Below are positions 19,406 to 31,676 of a stretch of 64,000 bases of DNA, piece after piece. The position numbers were made by a program, and so were the translations under genes. How positions within the stretch are numbered: the stretch's first letter is position 1; every line of letters starts with the position of its first letter. The DNA is from Fulvia fulva (Eukaryota > Ascomycota > Dothideomycetes > Mycosphaerellales > Mycosphaerellaceae). The notes beneath the pieces are model-generated. The model was not told the DNA's origin, searched no databases, and saw only the letters and a program-made list of their open reading frames with translations. Location: positions 124,001 through 188,000 of the forward strand of contig NC_063025.1 of the NCBI RefSeq assembly GCF_020509005.1, in the 5' to 3' direction.

Positions 19406-22400
19406 GTCGACGACGAGAATCACCTATACGTAGTGTCGGCTACGAACCTCTCGTCTAGCTACGAGAGAGCTAAGTATTCTCACGCTAGAGCGTCGTAGGC
19501 GCGACGGGCGCGTAGCGTAGGCGAAGCCGCGGCGAATAGAGGACTACTAGCAAAACGGGTATGAAAACTATCCGACGAGCGTGTACTCGTGTCGGGAGCG
19601 AGTCCCTCTTCTTTCTACGTATAAGAAGGGCGCGGAACCGTGGCCTATACGCTCGATAGGACACCTCTAGTATAAGTGTAGAATTTTCACCTCCGGAGAC
19701 CGTAAACCGAGCGGGCTAAGCGACGAATATTAGACGAGCGGACTACAGAACAACAACTAAGCGGACTATATAACGGCGTCGAGCGGACTACGAAACAATC
19801 TAGTGTTTGCTAGCGGGCAATACGGTAGGTAGGTAGACACGCGACGAAGCCTATAAGGGCCTATTAAACACCCGGTATAGGAACGAGGGTTTTGCCTAAG
19901 GTACTACCTGTCCCGCTACATAACGTACCTAGTCTAATATAGTAGATTACGACGAGGAAAAGACGATAGCCTAAGCAAGGAAAAGACGGCTATTAGGACG
20001 GGGAAAAGACGTATAATACAAGTGGATTAGTTCTATAATCGGGGAGGATCGAGGGTAGGGTAATAAGGAACTTTATATTGGTTAGTAGGTAGAAACGTAA
20101 GGAGTACGCTACCCGGCGTAGTGTGTGCCCCGAGCAAACCTACGAGGTATAGACGGCCGCTTTCTAGAGATAGGCTACGGTAACGCGAAGGGCGTCAAAA
20201 CCTAGGGCGTAGTGTATACTAGTAGCGACGGCTAACACTATCTATATAGCCCGAGAGGACGGATACGCATGTCGGTCAATAGAGAGCACTAAAGGGCTCA
20301 GGCCTATAGAGGTGGATATTGGCTTAAGGAGTAAACAGGGAGGGAGGGCGTAGAGGGAAGCTTTTGCTCCGGGCTAACCCCTCGAAACGAGGCTACACGG
20401 TAGTACTAGATAAGTAGGAAAGCGCGGTTAAGACTTGTTACCTTATCTCGTAGCTAGCTTACTAAATACGATTCCTTCCTTATACTAACTTACGTCCTAA
20501 GGAAACCCTAAAAGGAAGACTATACCAAGTTAAAGTCATATAGACCAATTGCGTTACTAAACACACTAGGGAAGCTCCTAGAGAAGGTCGTAGCTATAAG
20601 GCTTACCGGAATAGTAGAAGAACACAACCTCCTCCCGGTAACGTAAATAGGGGGGAGACAAAAGAGATCTACCCTTATAGTAGTCGAACTGATCATAGAG
20701 CAAATCAGACACATCTAGCACTATAGCAATAATAAGGTAGCCTTACTGCTTTTACTAGACATATTAGGGGCTTTCGACAATATGTCCTACGTAAGGCTCC
20801 TATATATCCTTAGAATAAAAAGCATCCTAGCCTAGATAGTACACTTTATATAGTCATTCCTTAAGGACAGAACAACCTAGATCCTCCTAGGGTCCTTCAA
20901 AGCCCTATAGACCCTAATTACGAACACGGGCATCCTATAGGGCTCTATACTCTCCCCAATTCTGTTCCTCCTCTTTATAGCCGACCTGACCCTACTCCTA
21001 GAAACAGTAAACACCTTAGTATCGGGGTTAGTAGATAACACAAATATCCTAGCGTGGTCGGGGTCTATAGAGGAAAACTGCGTACTCCTAGAGGAGAGAC
21101 ATAGACAATGCGAAAAGTAGGCAAGAGAGTATAGGGCAAAATTCGCACCGGACAAGTACCAACTTATCTATTTTAGTAAGGCAAAGACAAAACATAACTT
21201 GGTAGCACTAGTAAGAATCCAGGGGTTCGAGACCTATCCTATAAGGGAACTTAGAGTCCTTAGGATATAGCTAGACCCGAAACTCAGCTAGGGACTATAA
21301 GTAAAGAAGGCGCAAGCGAGAGCGGACACTAATAGACAATTAATCGAGAGACTCACTACGTCAACCTAGGGGGCGACCTTCACAAAGGCCTAGACTATGT
21401 ACAAGGCTATTGTTAAGCCCGCAATGCTATATAGAGCAGCAATTTGGGCAGCGGAAAAACACATCCCGAAGAGAATTGAGGACCCCCTTAATAGAGCGTA
21501 GGCAGCCTGCCTAAAGAGAGTACTAGGGGTATACAAGTCAACCCCTTATAGGACAATAGAAATGGAATCAGGTACAGCCCCTATTAGGGAGTACCTCTAG
21601 GGCATAAGGTGTCAATACGTAGAGAAGACATCAGCATACCCAGCCTAGGGAACTATCTAAGTAGCTACTTAAAGGATAAGAACCTAGTAGGAGAGGAGGA
21701 GAAGACCTAACCGGCTATATATAATCCTATAGAAGGAAGTAGACCTAAAAACATCACAGGAAATCCTAGCAGCCCTTGAACAGAGAGAAGCTCTGAGGGA
21801 GTAAGCCAATATAGGGGACAAAGGGAAAAAGAAGCAAAGCTAAGCAGAAAGGATCGTAGGTCACCTATAGGAAACGCGTTAGAACTAAAAACCGGTGAGG
21901 CCAGGAGCCCTACTAGCGGCTAGGACCTTCGGGAGGTACAACTACCTTATCTATAAAGACCTGAAGAGGGCGGAAGCAAGCATAGCTATCCAGATTCGCT
22001 CTGAGCACATTGGGCTAAGAGCATACTTGTACCAAAGAAGAGTCCTAGGATACGATTCCAAACGTTGCCCCTATAGCTACCTATCCCAAAACCCGGAGCA
22101 CATAGTGCTGAACTGTACTAAGTAGGTAAAAGGGAGAAGCCAGTAGAGGGCGAAGGCAAGAGACAGGCAATACTAGGCCATCATCCAGGACAGACAAGAT
22201 ATAAGGAGAGTGACAAGATGGATCCTTAACGAGGACTACCTAGAGCAATTCTCCCTAGTAGTAGAAACGGAAAGGTGGATAGAGAGGAGGGAGAGAGAGA
22301 GAAGAGCCGGGGAAACAGAAGGGAGAAAGGGAATCGAGAGGAGGACATTACTAGGGTTACGGGCAAGGTAGTTATAGGGTAACAACTATGACACTAGCGT

Positions 22401-22571
22401 ACCCTAAAGGAAGGAGAACGAAAGGACAAGACAGGAAAGAACGAGGAGGGCAAAGACGAGGAGGTTTTCATCCGTTAATCGGGTTTCCTACCTATACAAA
22501 TAGACCTAAATAGCGAGAGACCTACATAGGTCATAGGGCACTAAAATAGGCGAATGAATAATCTATCTATC
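19406..22571 (+). mobile_element. LINE-A insertion with 15-bp target duplication
   Basis: Flanked by tataaagcggataag at 19391-19405 and 22572-22586, so everything between entered as one unit. The 3' part (about 20480-22550) is a Tad-like LINE: RT, C-terminal zinc region, 3' UTR and a (tcta)n tail. The 5' part (19406-20480) has no recognisable ORF1 or endonuclease. It contains three spaced copies of ggaaaagacg (about 19959-20012) and G/C-rich blocks. RIP is only moderate: CAA, CAC and TGT survive, but many CAG/TGG are TAG. Confidence 0.85.
20490..22420 (+). pseudogene. LINE-A reverse transcriptase (ORF2 3' part)
   Basis: Homologous to the C-terminal two thirds of non-LTR retrotransposon ORF2. 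The RT begins with a KEDYTKLKSYRPIALLN-like block, then GGRQKRST, DILGAFDN (motif A), a QGSILSP-like block with its Pro and Gln codons mutated, and GLVDDTNILAW (motif C; the catalytic aspartates are kept). After RT come NRAQAACLKRVLGVYKS and a C-terminal CPYSYLSQNPEHIVLNC zinc motif. TAG codons interrupt the frame about every 20-40 residues; most fit CAG or TGG converted by RIP. No upstream endonuclease domain is seen. Confidence 0.85.
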
Positions 22572-22586
22572 TATCTATAAAGCGGA

Positions 22587-22703
22587 TAAGCTAGCGCCCT
22601 ATTATAGTAGACTAGACTATAAGATCGAGATCCGCGAAAAAGGAGATAGGACTCCGTATAAATTACCCTAGGGACCGTTATCTAGTATATCTAAGGGCGA
22701 AGA
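22587..22703 (+). mobile_element. Gypsy-3 pol fragment upstream of RT
   Basis: After the LINE-A target duplication the Gypsy-3 frame resumes with a PHRPGLDYKIEI-like and PYKLPQGPL-like block, the segment that precedes RT in Gypsy Pol. It is lost again at about 22703, where LINE-B sequence starts. The rest of Gypsy-3 pol is not found in the window. Confidence 0.65.
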
Positions 22704-23198
22704 TATATTCGAAAGCCCTTATTAAGGCTATTCTAATAATCTATAAAGTAGGCTACTACCCCTAGAATTAAGGGAGTTCTACCTTATTTAATTTAGATAG
22801 CTTAAAGTTCTCTTTACCCTATTTCTTTAGCTCTAAACGCCGCGGAGGTACCTAGCTATATTAGGCAACTCCTAGGTAATAGTAGTCTAGGCTACGGTAC
22901 TACCGGCGCCTACGGCTCTATAGGCGAAGCTCCCCTAAGATAACTAGTAGTAACTTATAGAGGACGTAAAAAGTATAGAAATTAACGATTAGTTCCTATA
23001 CCGGTCTCTCTAGGTAATAATCACTTAGCTACGTACGGCGCTAGTACTATCGTATTACCGAGGATAATAAGAAATAAGGACGACGTCTTAGGCGATTAAT
23101 AAGGCTACCCGGAATTAACACCCCTATAGCTAGGTATCGGTCGCGGTATCGATACTAGGCCCCCGCCTAATATATAATATAGTTACGATCCGTATTAT
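22704..23198 (+). mobile_element. LINE-B 5' fragment, plus strand, heavily RIP-mutated
   Basis: About 495 bp collinear with the start of the full-length LINE-B (26727-27235) and, inverted, with 32620-33105. It ends at ccgtattata, directly against the (tagata) tail of the minus LINE-B copy that interrupts it. The downstream remainder of this copy was not found. Confidence 0.8.
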
Positions 23199-26100
23199 AT
23201 ATAGATAGATTTGTTATTCCGCTGTTCTAGGACCCTACTCGGCCTATATAGGTATATATCTATTATTATATACAAAGGGAAACCCGAATAGGTAAAAACT
23301 CTTCCCGCCCCTAGCTTCTCCTTATCTAGATTAGCTTTCCCTCTGAACGTACGTAGTCTATGTCACTACCCCGTTAGCCCCCGCTCCTAGCCGGTCTCGT
23401 CGCGCTACGTCGTGTCCTCTCTTCCTATACTACTCCTACTAGGCGGTACTATTCTAGCTAGCCCTTCTCTAGTATCTAGTTCGTAATACGCCGTAGGTCC
23501 TTAACGTTATTAAGAAGTATCCTAATCGTCCGGTTCCTCGCCTTTACTATCTACTCCCCCCTTCCTAGCGACTACCTCGGAAAGACGAGGAGTACGTACC
23601 GTATATTCTAGGAGTAATAGCCGTAGGGGTAGCTAGTATTCGTATATTCTAGAACCTTCCTCTATAATAGGTACCCCTAGAGGCCGATATGTTCGCTTCG
23701 TAGTTAGGTTACTATACTACTCTATACCCTCGTAAGGCGGTAGTAGATAAGCTTCGGGGGGTACTTCACCGCGGATTTTATAGCTAACTATTCCTTAGGT
23801 TATCCCGCTAGCTAAGGGCGTCTACTATACCCTATAACCTATTTGTTCTACCTCTCTTTCTATAGTTGCTCTATAAACGATTTCTTATCTTCCTATTATA
23901 TTACTAGCTATTCGTCCCTTACCCGGTAGTTCGGCTCGTTTCCGGGTCGAATACCCTTATACGCTAGTACTAATTCGCGGGCCCTTACGACTATACTAGC
24001 GATGACCTTCTATACTAGGTACTATACCAACTTGCCTAAGTAGAAGGTCCGTAGTCCCTAGATATATAGGTCGATCGGCGGTATAGCGGTCTCGTACTTA
24101 AGTATCCTCGTTAGTATTGACTTATATACCCCGGTGACCTTCCTTAGGCATTAGTTTTGGATCTTTGCTAGCGGTCGACGAGTCCCTTCGATAGGTAGGC
24201 CCTCTCGCCTAAGGACTATACTTAGCTACTATAGGTAAGGACTAGCCGTATAATAGCCGTATATAGAAGTCGTAACTACCGGAAGTCCGCCCCCTATATA
24301 GACGTAGTAAGCCTCTAGTATAATGCTATATTCTATTTAGCTTTCCGTAATATTACCTATACGTACTTCCTCTACTATAGCGCCGGGTCTACCTATAGTC
24401 CGAGGATCCTAAGCTAACTTACCGGGTTAGTCGTATACCCCTATATCTAGATAGAAGCTTATATATTATAGAACTGTAGCCGGCGCTTAAAGTGTATTAG
24501 ATTATACTTTTCTAGGGTATACCGAGCCCTATACCTTCTAGCCTAGTCCTCGTAGATCTTATACTTCTCTTCTAGTAGCCTATAGTTCTCCTTAGTCGAG
24601 GACGACTACGCTAGGATGTTCGTGTCGTCCACGAAGCCGCTCGTAGCGGTGTTCTAGGATTCTAGGGCTAGGAGTAGCGTCGCTATAAAGAAGAGGAATA
24701 GGATAGGTACTAGCGTTAAGCCTTACGGGATTCTAGTATAGCCTACTTAAAGTAGGCTTTTATACTAACCGACTAGGATCGACGTGCTACGGTTTTAGAG
24801 GTAGGACCGTACGAAGTTAATAAGCTACTTAGGGAGACCTTTCGACCTTAGGATATAGAGTAGCCGCGGGTATAATACGTAGTCGAAGGCTCCCGATATG
24901 TCTAGACTAAGTAAGGATACTACCTTGTCTCTATTCCTATACTAGATAGCCTTTACCTAAGAGGTAATAAGTTCTATCGCGGATAGCGTCGATCGCTATA
25001 GACGCGTACCTATCTAGGTGTCCGGGAGTAGGGAGTACTCCTCTACCGCCTCGGAGAGTCTCGTTATAACTAGCTTCTTAAGTGCCTTCCTAAGAGTGTT
25101 AAGGAGCGTAATTAGGCGGTACGACTTTACCTACGTATAGTCTTCCTTCTACGGCTTACGTAGGACTACTATCGTTAATTGTTTAAAAGCTATCGGGTAG
25201 TATCCGGTCTATAGGTAGGCGTTAAAGATCGCTATAACTACTAGGGCTAGTTGATCTCTACACTTCTTTAGTAGCTCGTTTAGGATCCTATCCGGCCCCG
25301 GGGCTTTCTTCGTCGGTAACTTCCTAAACATAGCGGTAATATCTCCCTCGGATATATCCTTTTAGACCGCGATACTAGGGGCTAGGGGAGTAGAGCTATT
25401 TATATCGCTTAGATTAGCCTCGACTAGGGGCGGGAAGAACTTACTAGCTAGTAGACGCGCCTTAGCCTCGGGGTCGCTAACCGGGCTACTAGGCGATTAT
25501 AGCGCTAGGATAGAGAAGGAGGGGCCCTATATAGGGTCCTATCGGGCCTATTTCGCTAGCTTCTATATCCTCGCTAGCTTGCCGGCGATTTCTTCTACTA
25601 TAGCTCTCTAGCCGACTACTTTCTCCCTCCGTATTATAGCTTTCTTCTATTAGTATACCTCCCTATATACGTTCTAGGCCTCCTCGCTATAGCTGCTCGT
25701 CTATACCCGGCGGGCTCTCCTTACTTCTCTTACTACCGTAGTATACTCCGGCGTCTAGTATAGTTTCGACTATATCGTTAGTTAGGTAAGCGGAACGTAA
25801 AGTAAGGTCGCTTTTCTTATTTCGTCTATTAACCCTTAGACTACCTCGTCTATCTCGTCTTTACTATTATATTGCTACTACGCGATCTAGACTAGCCTCT
25901 CGGAGTCGTCGAAGTACGCCTAGATATTAGCCTAGTAGGCCTTTCCCTAGTTTAGCTTAGGGGTTCTCGCTAGTATACGTTATATCTATATCGTAATAGA
26001 GGTCCTAACTAGTATATAGTCTAACGACGCCTCGAGCTTATATTCGATCCTATAGTAGGTTACCGTATAGTAGTAGCTATCTAAGATCTAGGAGAGGTCG

Positions 26101-26699
26101 ATCGTGCCTTAGAGTCCCCCTCTCTACTAGGTACCTAGGTCCTTTAGGGTATTAAGGGTAATTACGTTTCTCGCTATTAAGTCGAGTACTTCGTCGGCTA
26201 TAGGGTACGGCTATATAAGGCTTTCTAGGAAGAGTAGTATATATTAAAGTCTCCTACTACGATATAGTACCCTTGTCTCTTAAGCGTACTATCTAGGTAT
26301 CTATAGACCCTAAGGTCGCGGCTAGACCTCGAGGCTAGCGGTTGTATATATAGGTTATATATCTAGGTACTACCTACGTAGAGGGAGGTAATATCGCCCC
26401 CGCCTTCTTTATCTACGTAGTATACTACCTCCTAGTCGGATTCTAGTATGTCCTTACTAATATAGAAGCACGTATAGGGTCTACCGTCGCCTCGTAGGTA
26501 TAACGTATAGCCTAGTAACTTAAAGGTCGTTAGTCTCTTATAGTACGGGTTAATCTATAGCTCCTAGATTACTAGGACGTAGTAGACGTACGGGTTCGCC
26601 TCGTATAGGAAATAGTTTTATACTATATCCTTACTATAGTAAACGTTATACTAGATAGTACTAAGCGTATCGAGGCTAGTTATTATTATCGACAATTAC
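23199..26699 (-). mobile_element. LINE-B minus copy, ORF2 and 3' UTR part
   Basis: Reverse complement of 28150-31660: the 3' tail is at the left edge and the ORF2 start at the right edge. RIP-saturated, so ORF2 is dead. The copy continues at 31677-33105 beyond the inserted plus LINE-B; the 16-bp repeat tattatcgacaattac (26684-26699 and 31661-31676) marks that insertion. Confidence 0.9.
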
Positions 26700-26726
26700 A
26701 TCGCTTATCGATCTCTACGCCAAAAC

Positions 26727-28150
26727 AAGACACATTCGAAAGCTCTTATTAAGGCTATTCTAACGATATACAAAGTAGGCCACTGCCCCTAGGACTAAGG
26801 GAGTTCTACCTTATTTAATCTAGATAGCTTGAAGCTCTCTTCACCCTATTTCTTTAGCTCCAAACGCCGCGGAGGTGCCTAGCTACATTAGGCAACTCCT
26901 AGGCAATAGTAGCCTAGGCTACGGTACTAACGGCGCCTACGGCCCTATAGGCGAAGCCCCCCTAAGACAACTAGTAGCAACTTATAGAGGACGTAAAAAG
27001 TATAGAAACTAACGATCAGCTCCCTTACCGGTCTCTATAGGTAATAATCACTTAGCTACGCACGGCGCTTATACTGTCGTATTACCGAGGGTAATAAGAA
27101 ATAAGGACGACGTCCTAGGCGATTAGTAAGGCCACCCGGAATCAACACCCCTATAGCTAGGCATCGGTCGCGGTATCGATACTAGGCCCCCGCCTAACGC
27201 ACGATATAGTTACGATCTATATTGTAGTAAAGGAAGACTAGGCCGAAGTTACGAAGCTATCGAATAAGGAGCTCGCCTAACGAATCAACTAACTAGGGGT
27301 AGTCGTAGTGAACTAATAGTCTAACGGTACTCTATAGATCTATACTAGCTCTACTACTACTAGGAGGCACCTAGAGGCATAGCTATAGTAGGTATCTAAG
27401 GTTACGGTATTAGCGAAGGTCTTAACGAAACAATTTACGATCCTAGTCTACGACATACCTAAGGAGTTTGACCTAACTAACTAGGGTCACCTACGCGCTC
27501 TCTAAGAGGACAACCCGGTCACTCTTAACTCTCTAATTTAGAAGGCGACTTGGCTCTATAGGAAATGGCTAGAAGGTAAGAAGGCCTCGGCGCTAATAGT
27601 ATAGCTATAAGACGCGAAAGCGGCGGATCTAGCGATAGAATAAGGCCTAGTCTAGTAATATAGCCTCAAGACAGTAGAAAAGCACTCCTTATCCTTTCGT
27701 GTCCTCTAATGCTTCAAATGCTAACAGTATCGACACCAAACCTATACGTATATAAACAAGTAGGCCTACTCGAACTGTATAGGAGACTATATGTCTAGGG
27801 ACTATATATCGACTACGAGACGGTACGCGAACTGTCCGGGGCACTACCTATCGTATAGTACGGAATGCCTATAGCGGAAACTAGCGAAAAACAAGGCAAT
27901 TATAAACAGAACCGTCGCCCTAAGATTCTACGGCGACCGTAAGGCTAGCCTATACCGGAACTAACTAGCGGCGGTCGGGTATAAGCGCCCTAGGGCCGAG
28001 AACGATATAAAGGATACGTAACCTAGGGCGTACGGGAGGCCACGTGCTCTACTAGCTACGGCGAGGGAATCTAACTAGGCCCGGCTCCCCTTTAGTATAT
28101 AGCCGATAGGCGTAGACTAGGACGTATAGGGTAGTAGGATATAGGACGAT
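26727..28150 (+). pseudogene. LINE-B ORF1 (Gag-like, CCHC)
   Basis: Decayed plus-strand frame before ORF2. Near 27710-27860 it holds remains of two or three zinc knuckles (CFKCQQYRH, then a CPGHYLS-type motif), some with Cys changed to Tyr by TGT/TGC to TAT/TAC transitions. ORF1 of Tad/I-group LINEs is an RNA-binding protein that coats the element RNA. Multiple TAG/TAA stops. Confidence 0.7.
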
Positions 28151-31100
28151 ATAGAGGAAATGATTGTCGATGCCGATAACTAGCCTCGACACGCTTAGTA
28201 TCATCTAGTATAACGTTAACTATAGTAAGGATATAGTCTAGAACCATTTCCTATACGAGGCGGACCCGCGCGTCTACTACGTCCTTATAATCTAGGAGCT
28301 ATAGATTAACCCGTACTATAAGAGACTAACGACCTATAAGTTACTAGGCTATACGATATGCCTACGAGGCGACGGCAGACCCCGTACGTACTTCTATATT
28401 AGTAAGGACATACTAGAATCCGACTAGGAGGTAGTATACTACGTAGACGAAGAAGGCGGTAGCGATATTACCTCCCTCTACGTAGGTAGTACCTAGATAC
28501 ACAACCTATATATATAACCGCTAGCCTCGAGGTCTAGCCGCGACCTAGGGGTCTATAGACACCTAGATAGTACGCTTAAGAGACAAGGGTGCTACATCGT
28601 AGTAGGAGACTTTAATATATACTACCCTTCCTAGGAAAGCCTTATATAGCCGTACCCTATAGCCGACGAAGTACTCGACTTGATAGCGAGCAACGTAATT
28701 GCCCTTAATACCCCGAAGGACCTAGGTACCTAGAAGAGAGGGGGACTCTAAGGCACGATCGACCTCTCCTAGATCTTAGATAGCTACTACTACACGGTAA
28801 CCTACTATAGGATCGAACATAAACTCGAGGCGTCGTCAGACTATATACTAGTTAGGACCTCTATTACGATATAGATATAACGTATACTAGCGAGAACCCC
28901 TAAGCTAAACTAGGGAAAGGCCTACTAGGCCAACATCTAGGCGTACCTCGATGACTCTAAGAGGCTAGTCTAGATCGCGTAGTAGTAATACAATAGTAAA
29001 GACGAGATAGACGAAGTAGTCTAGGGGTTAATAGACGAAATAAGAAAAGCGACCTTACTTTACGTTCCGCTTGCCTAACTAACGATATAGTCTAAACTAT
29101 ACTAGACGCCGGAGTACACTACGGTAGTAAGAGAAGTAAGGAGAGCCCGCCGGGTATAGACGAGTAGCTATAGCGAGGAGGCCTAGAACGTATATAGGGA
29201 GGTATACTAATAGAAGAAAGCTATAATACGAAGGGAGAAAGCAGTCGGCTAGAGGGCTATAGTAGAAGAAATCGCCGGCAAGCTAGAGAGGATGTAGAAG
29301 CTAGCGAAATGGGCCCGACAGGACCCTATATAGGGCCCCTCCTTCTCTATCCTAGCGCTACAATCGCCTAGTAGCCCGGTTAGCGACCCCGAGGCCAAGG
29401 CGCGTCTACTAGCTAGTAAGTTCTTCCCGCCCCTAGTCGAGGCTAATCTAAGCGATATAAATAGCTCTACTCCCCTAGCCCCTAGTATCGCGGTCTAATA
29501 GGAGGTGTCCGAGAGAGAAGTTGCCGCTATACTAAGGAAGTTGCCGGCGAAGAAAGCCCCGGGGCCGGATAGGATCCTAAACGAGCTACTAAAGAAGTGT
29601 AGAGATCAACTAGCCCTAGTAGTTATAGCGATCTTTAACGCCTGCCTATAGACCGGGTACCACCCGATAGCTTTTAAACAATCGACGATAGTGGTCCTAC
29701 GTAAGCCGTAGAAGGAAGACTATACGTAGGTAAAGTCGTACCGCCTAATTGCGCTCCTTAACACTCTTAGGAAGGCGCTTAAGAAGCTGGTTATAACGAG
29801 ACTCTCCGAGGCGGTAGAGGAACACTCCCTACTCCCGGACACCTAGATAGGTACGCGCCTATAGCGATCGACGCTATCCGCGATAGAACTTATTACCTCT
29901 TAGGTAAAGGCTATCTAGTATAAGAATAGGGACAAGGTGGCTTCCTTACTTAGCCTAGACATATCGGGAGCCTTCGACTACGTGTTATACCCGCGGCTAC
30001 TCTATATCCTAAGGTCGAAGGGACTCCCTAAGTGGCTTATTAACTTCGTACGGTCCTACCTCTAAAACCGTAGTACGTCGATCCTAGTCGGCTAGTATAG
30101 AAGCCCATTTTAAGTAGTCTATACTAGAATCCCGTAAGGCTTAACGCTAGTACCTATTCTATTCCTCTTCTTTATAGCGACGCTACTCCTAGCCCTAGAA
30201 TCCTAGAACACAGCTACGAGCGGCTTCGTAGACGACATAAACATCCTAGCGTAGTCTTCCTCGACTAAGGAGAACTATAGGCTACTAGAAGAGAAGTATA
30301 AGATCTACGAGGACTAGGCTAGGAGGCACGGGGCTCGGTTTGCCCTAGAAAAGTACAATCTAATACACTTTACGCGCCGGCTACGGTTCTATAATATACA
30401 AGCTTCTATCTAGATATAGGGGCACACGACTAACCCGGCAAATTAGCTTAGGATCCTCGGACTATAGGTAGACCCGGCGCTACGGTAGAGGAAGTACGTA
30501 TAGGCAATATTACGGAAAGCTAAACAGAATATAGCATTATACTAGAGGCTCACTACGTCTATATAGGGGGCGGACTTCCGGTAGTTACGACTTCTATATA
30601 CGGCTATTATACGGCTAGTCCTTACCTATAGTAGCTAAGTGTAGTCCTTAGGCGAGAGGGCCTACCTATCGAAGGGACTCGTCGACCGCTAGCGAAGATC
30701 TAAAACTAATGCCTAAGGAAGGTCACCGGGGTATATAAGTCAATACTAACGAGGATACTTAAGTACGAGACCGCTATACTGCCGATCGACCTATATATCT
30801 AGGGACTACGGACCTCCTACTTAGGCAAGTCGGCATAGTACCTAGTATAGAAGGTCATCGCTAGTATAGTCGTAAGGGCCCGCGAATTAGTACTAGCGTA
30901 TAGGGGCATTCGACCCGGAAACGAGCCGAACTACCGGGTAAGGGACGAATAGCTAGTAATATAATAGGAAGGTAAGAAATCGTTTATAGAGTAACTATAG
31001 AAAGAGAGGTAGAACAACTAGGTTGTAGGGTATAGTAGACGCCCTTAGCTAGCGGGACAACCTAAGGAATAGTTAGCTACAAAATCCGCGGTTAAGCACC

Positions 31101-31500
31101 CCCCGAAACTTATCTACTACCGCCTTACGAGGGTATAGAGTAGTATAGTAACCTAACTACGAAGCGAACATATCGGCCTCTAGGGGTACCTATTATAGAG
31201 GAAGGTTCTAGGATACACGAATACTAGCTGCCCCTACGGCTATCGCTCCTAGAACGTACGGTACGCACTCCTTATCTATCCGAGGTGGTCGCTAGGAAGA
31301 AGGGAGTAGATAGTAAAGGCGAGGAACCGGACGATTAGGGCACTTCTTAATAACGCTAAGGACCTACGGCGTATTACGAACTAGATACTAGAGAAGGGCT
31401 GGCTAGAATAGTACCGCCTAGTAGGAGCAGTATAGGAAGAGAGGACACGACGTAGCGCGACGAGACCGGCTAGGAGCGGGGGCTAATAGGGTAGTGATAT
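28150..31500 (+). pseudogene. LINE-B ORF2 (AP endonuclease-reverse transcriptase)
   Basis: An apurinic-type endonuclease at about 28280-28880 contains VVGDFNIYYPSW (near 28600-28630) and a TIDLSWI-type motif. RT at about 29560-30320 contains LPAKKAPGPDRILNELL, a KSYRLIALLNTLRK-like block, a DISGAFDYV-type motif A and GFVDDINILA at about 30220. The C-terminal region continues to about 31400 with a CPYGY zinc motif. Interrupted mainly by TAG stops of RIP type, with no frameshift noticed by eye over the RT core. Confidence 0.85.
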
Positions 31501-31676
31501 AGACTACGTACATTTAGAGGGAAAGCTAAACTAGATAAGGAGTAGTAGGGGGCGGGAAGGGTTTTCACCTATTCGGGTTTCCCTTTGTATATAATAATAG
31601 ATATATACCTATATAGGCCGGATAGGGTCCTAGAATAGGGGAATGACAAATCTATCTATCTATTATCGACAATTAC

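Larger units (their letters stand above)
26700..31660 (+). mobile_element. LINE-B full-length copy (4961 bp), plus strand
   Basis: Complete non-LTR retrotransposon with 5' leader, ORF1, ORF2, 3' UTR and a (tcta)n tail, flanked by 16-bp target duplications. It is inserted into an older LINE-B of opposite orientation. RIP is moderate; CpA and TpG survive in many places, unlike in the host copy. Confidence 0.93.
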
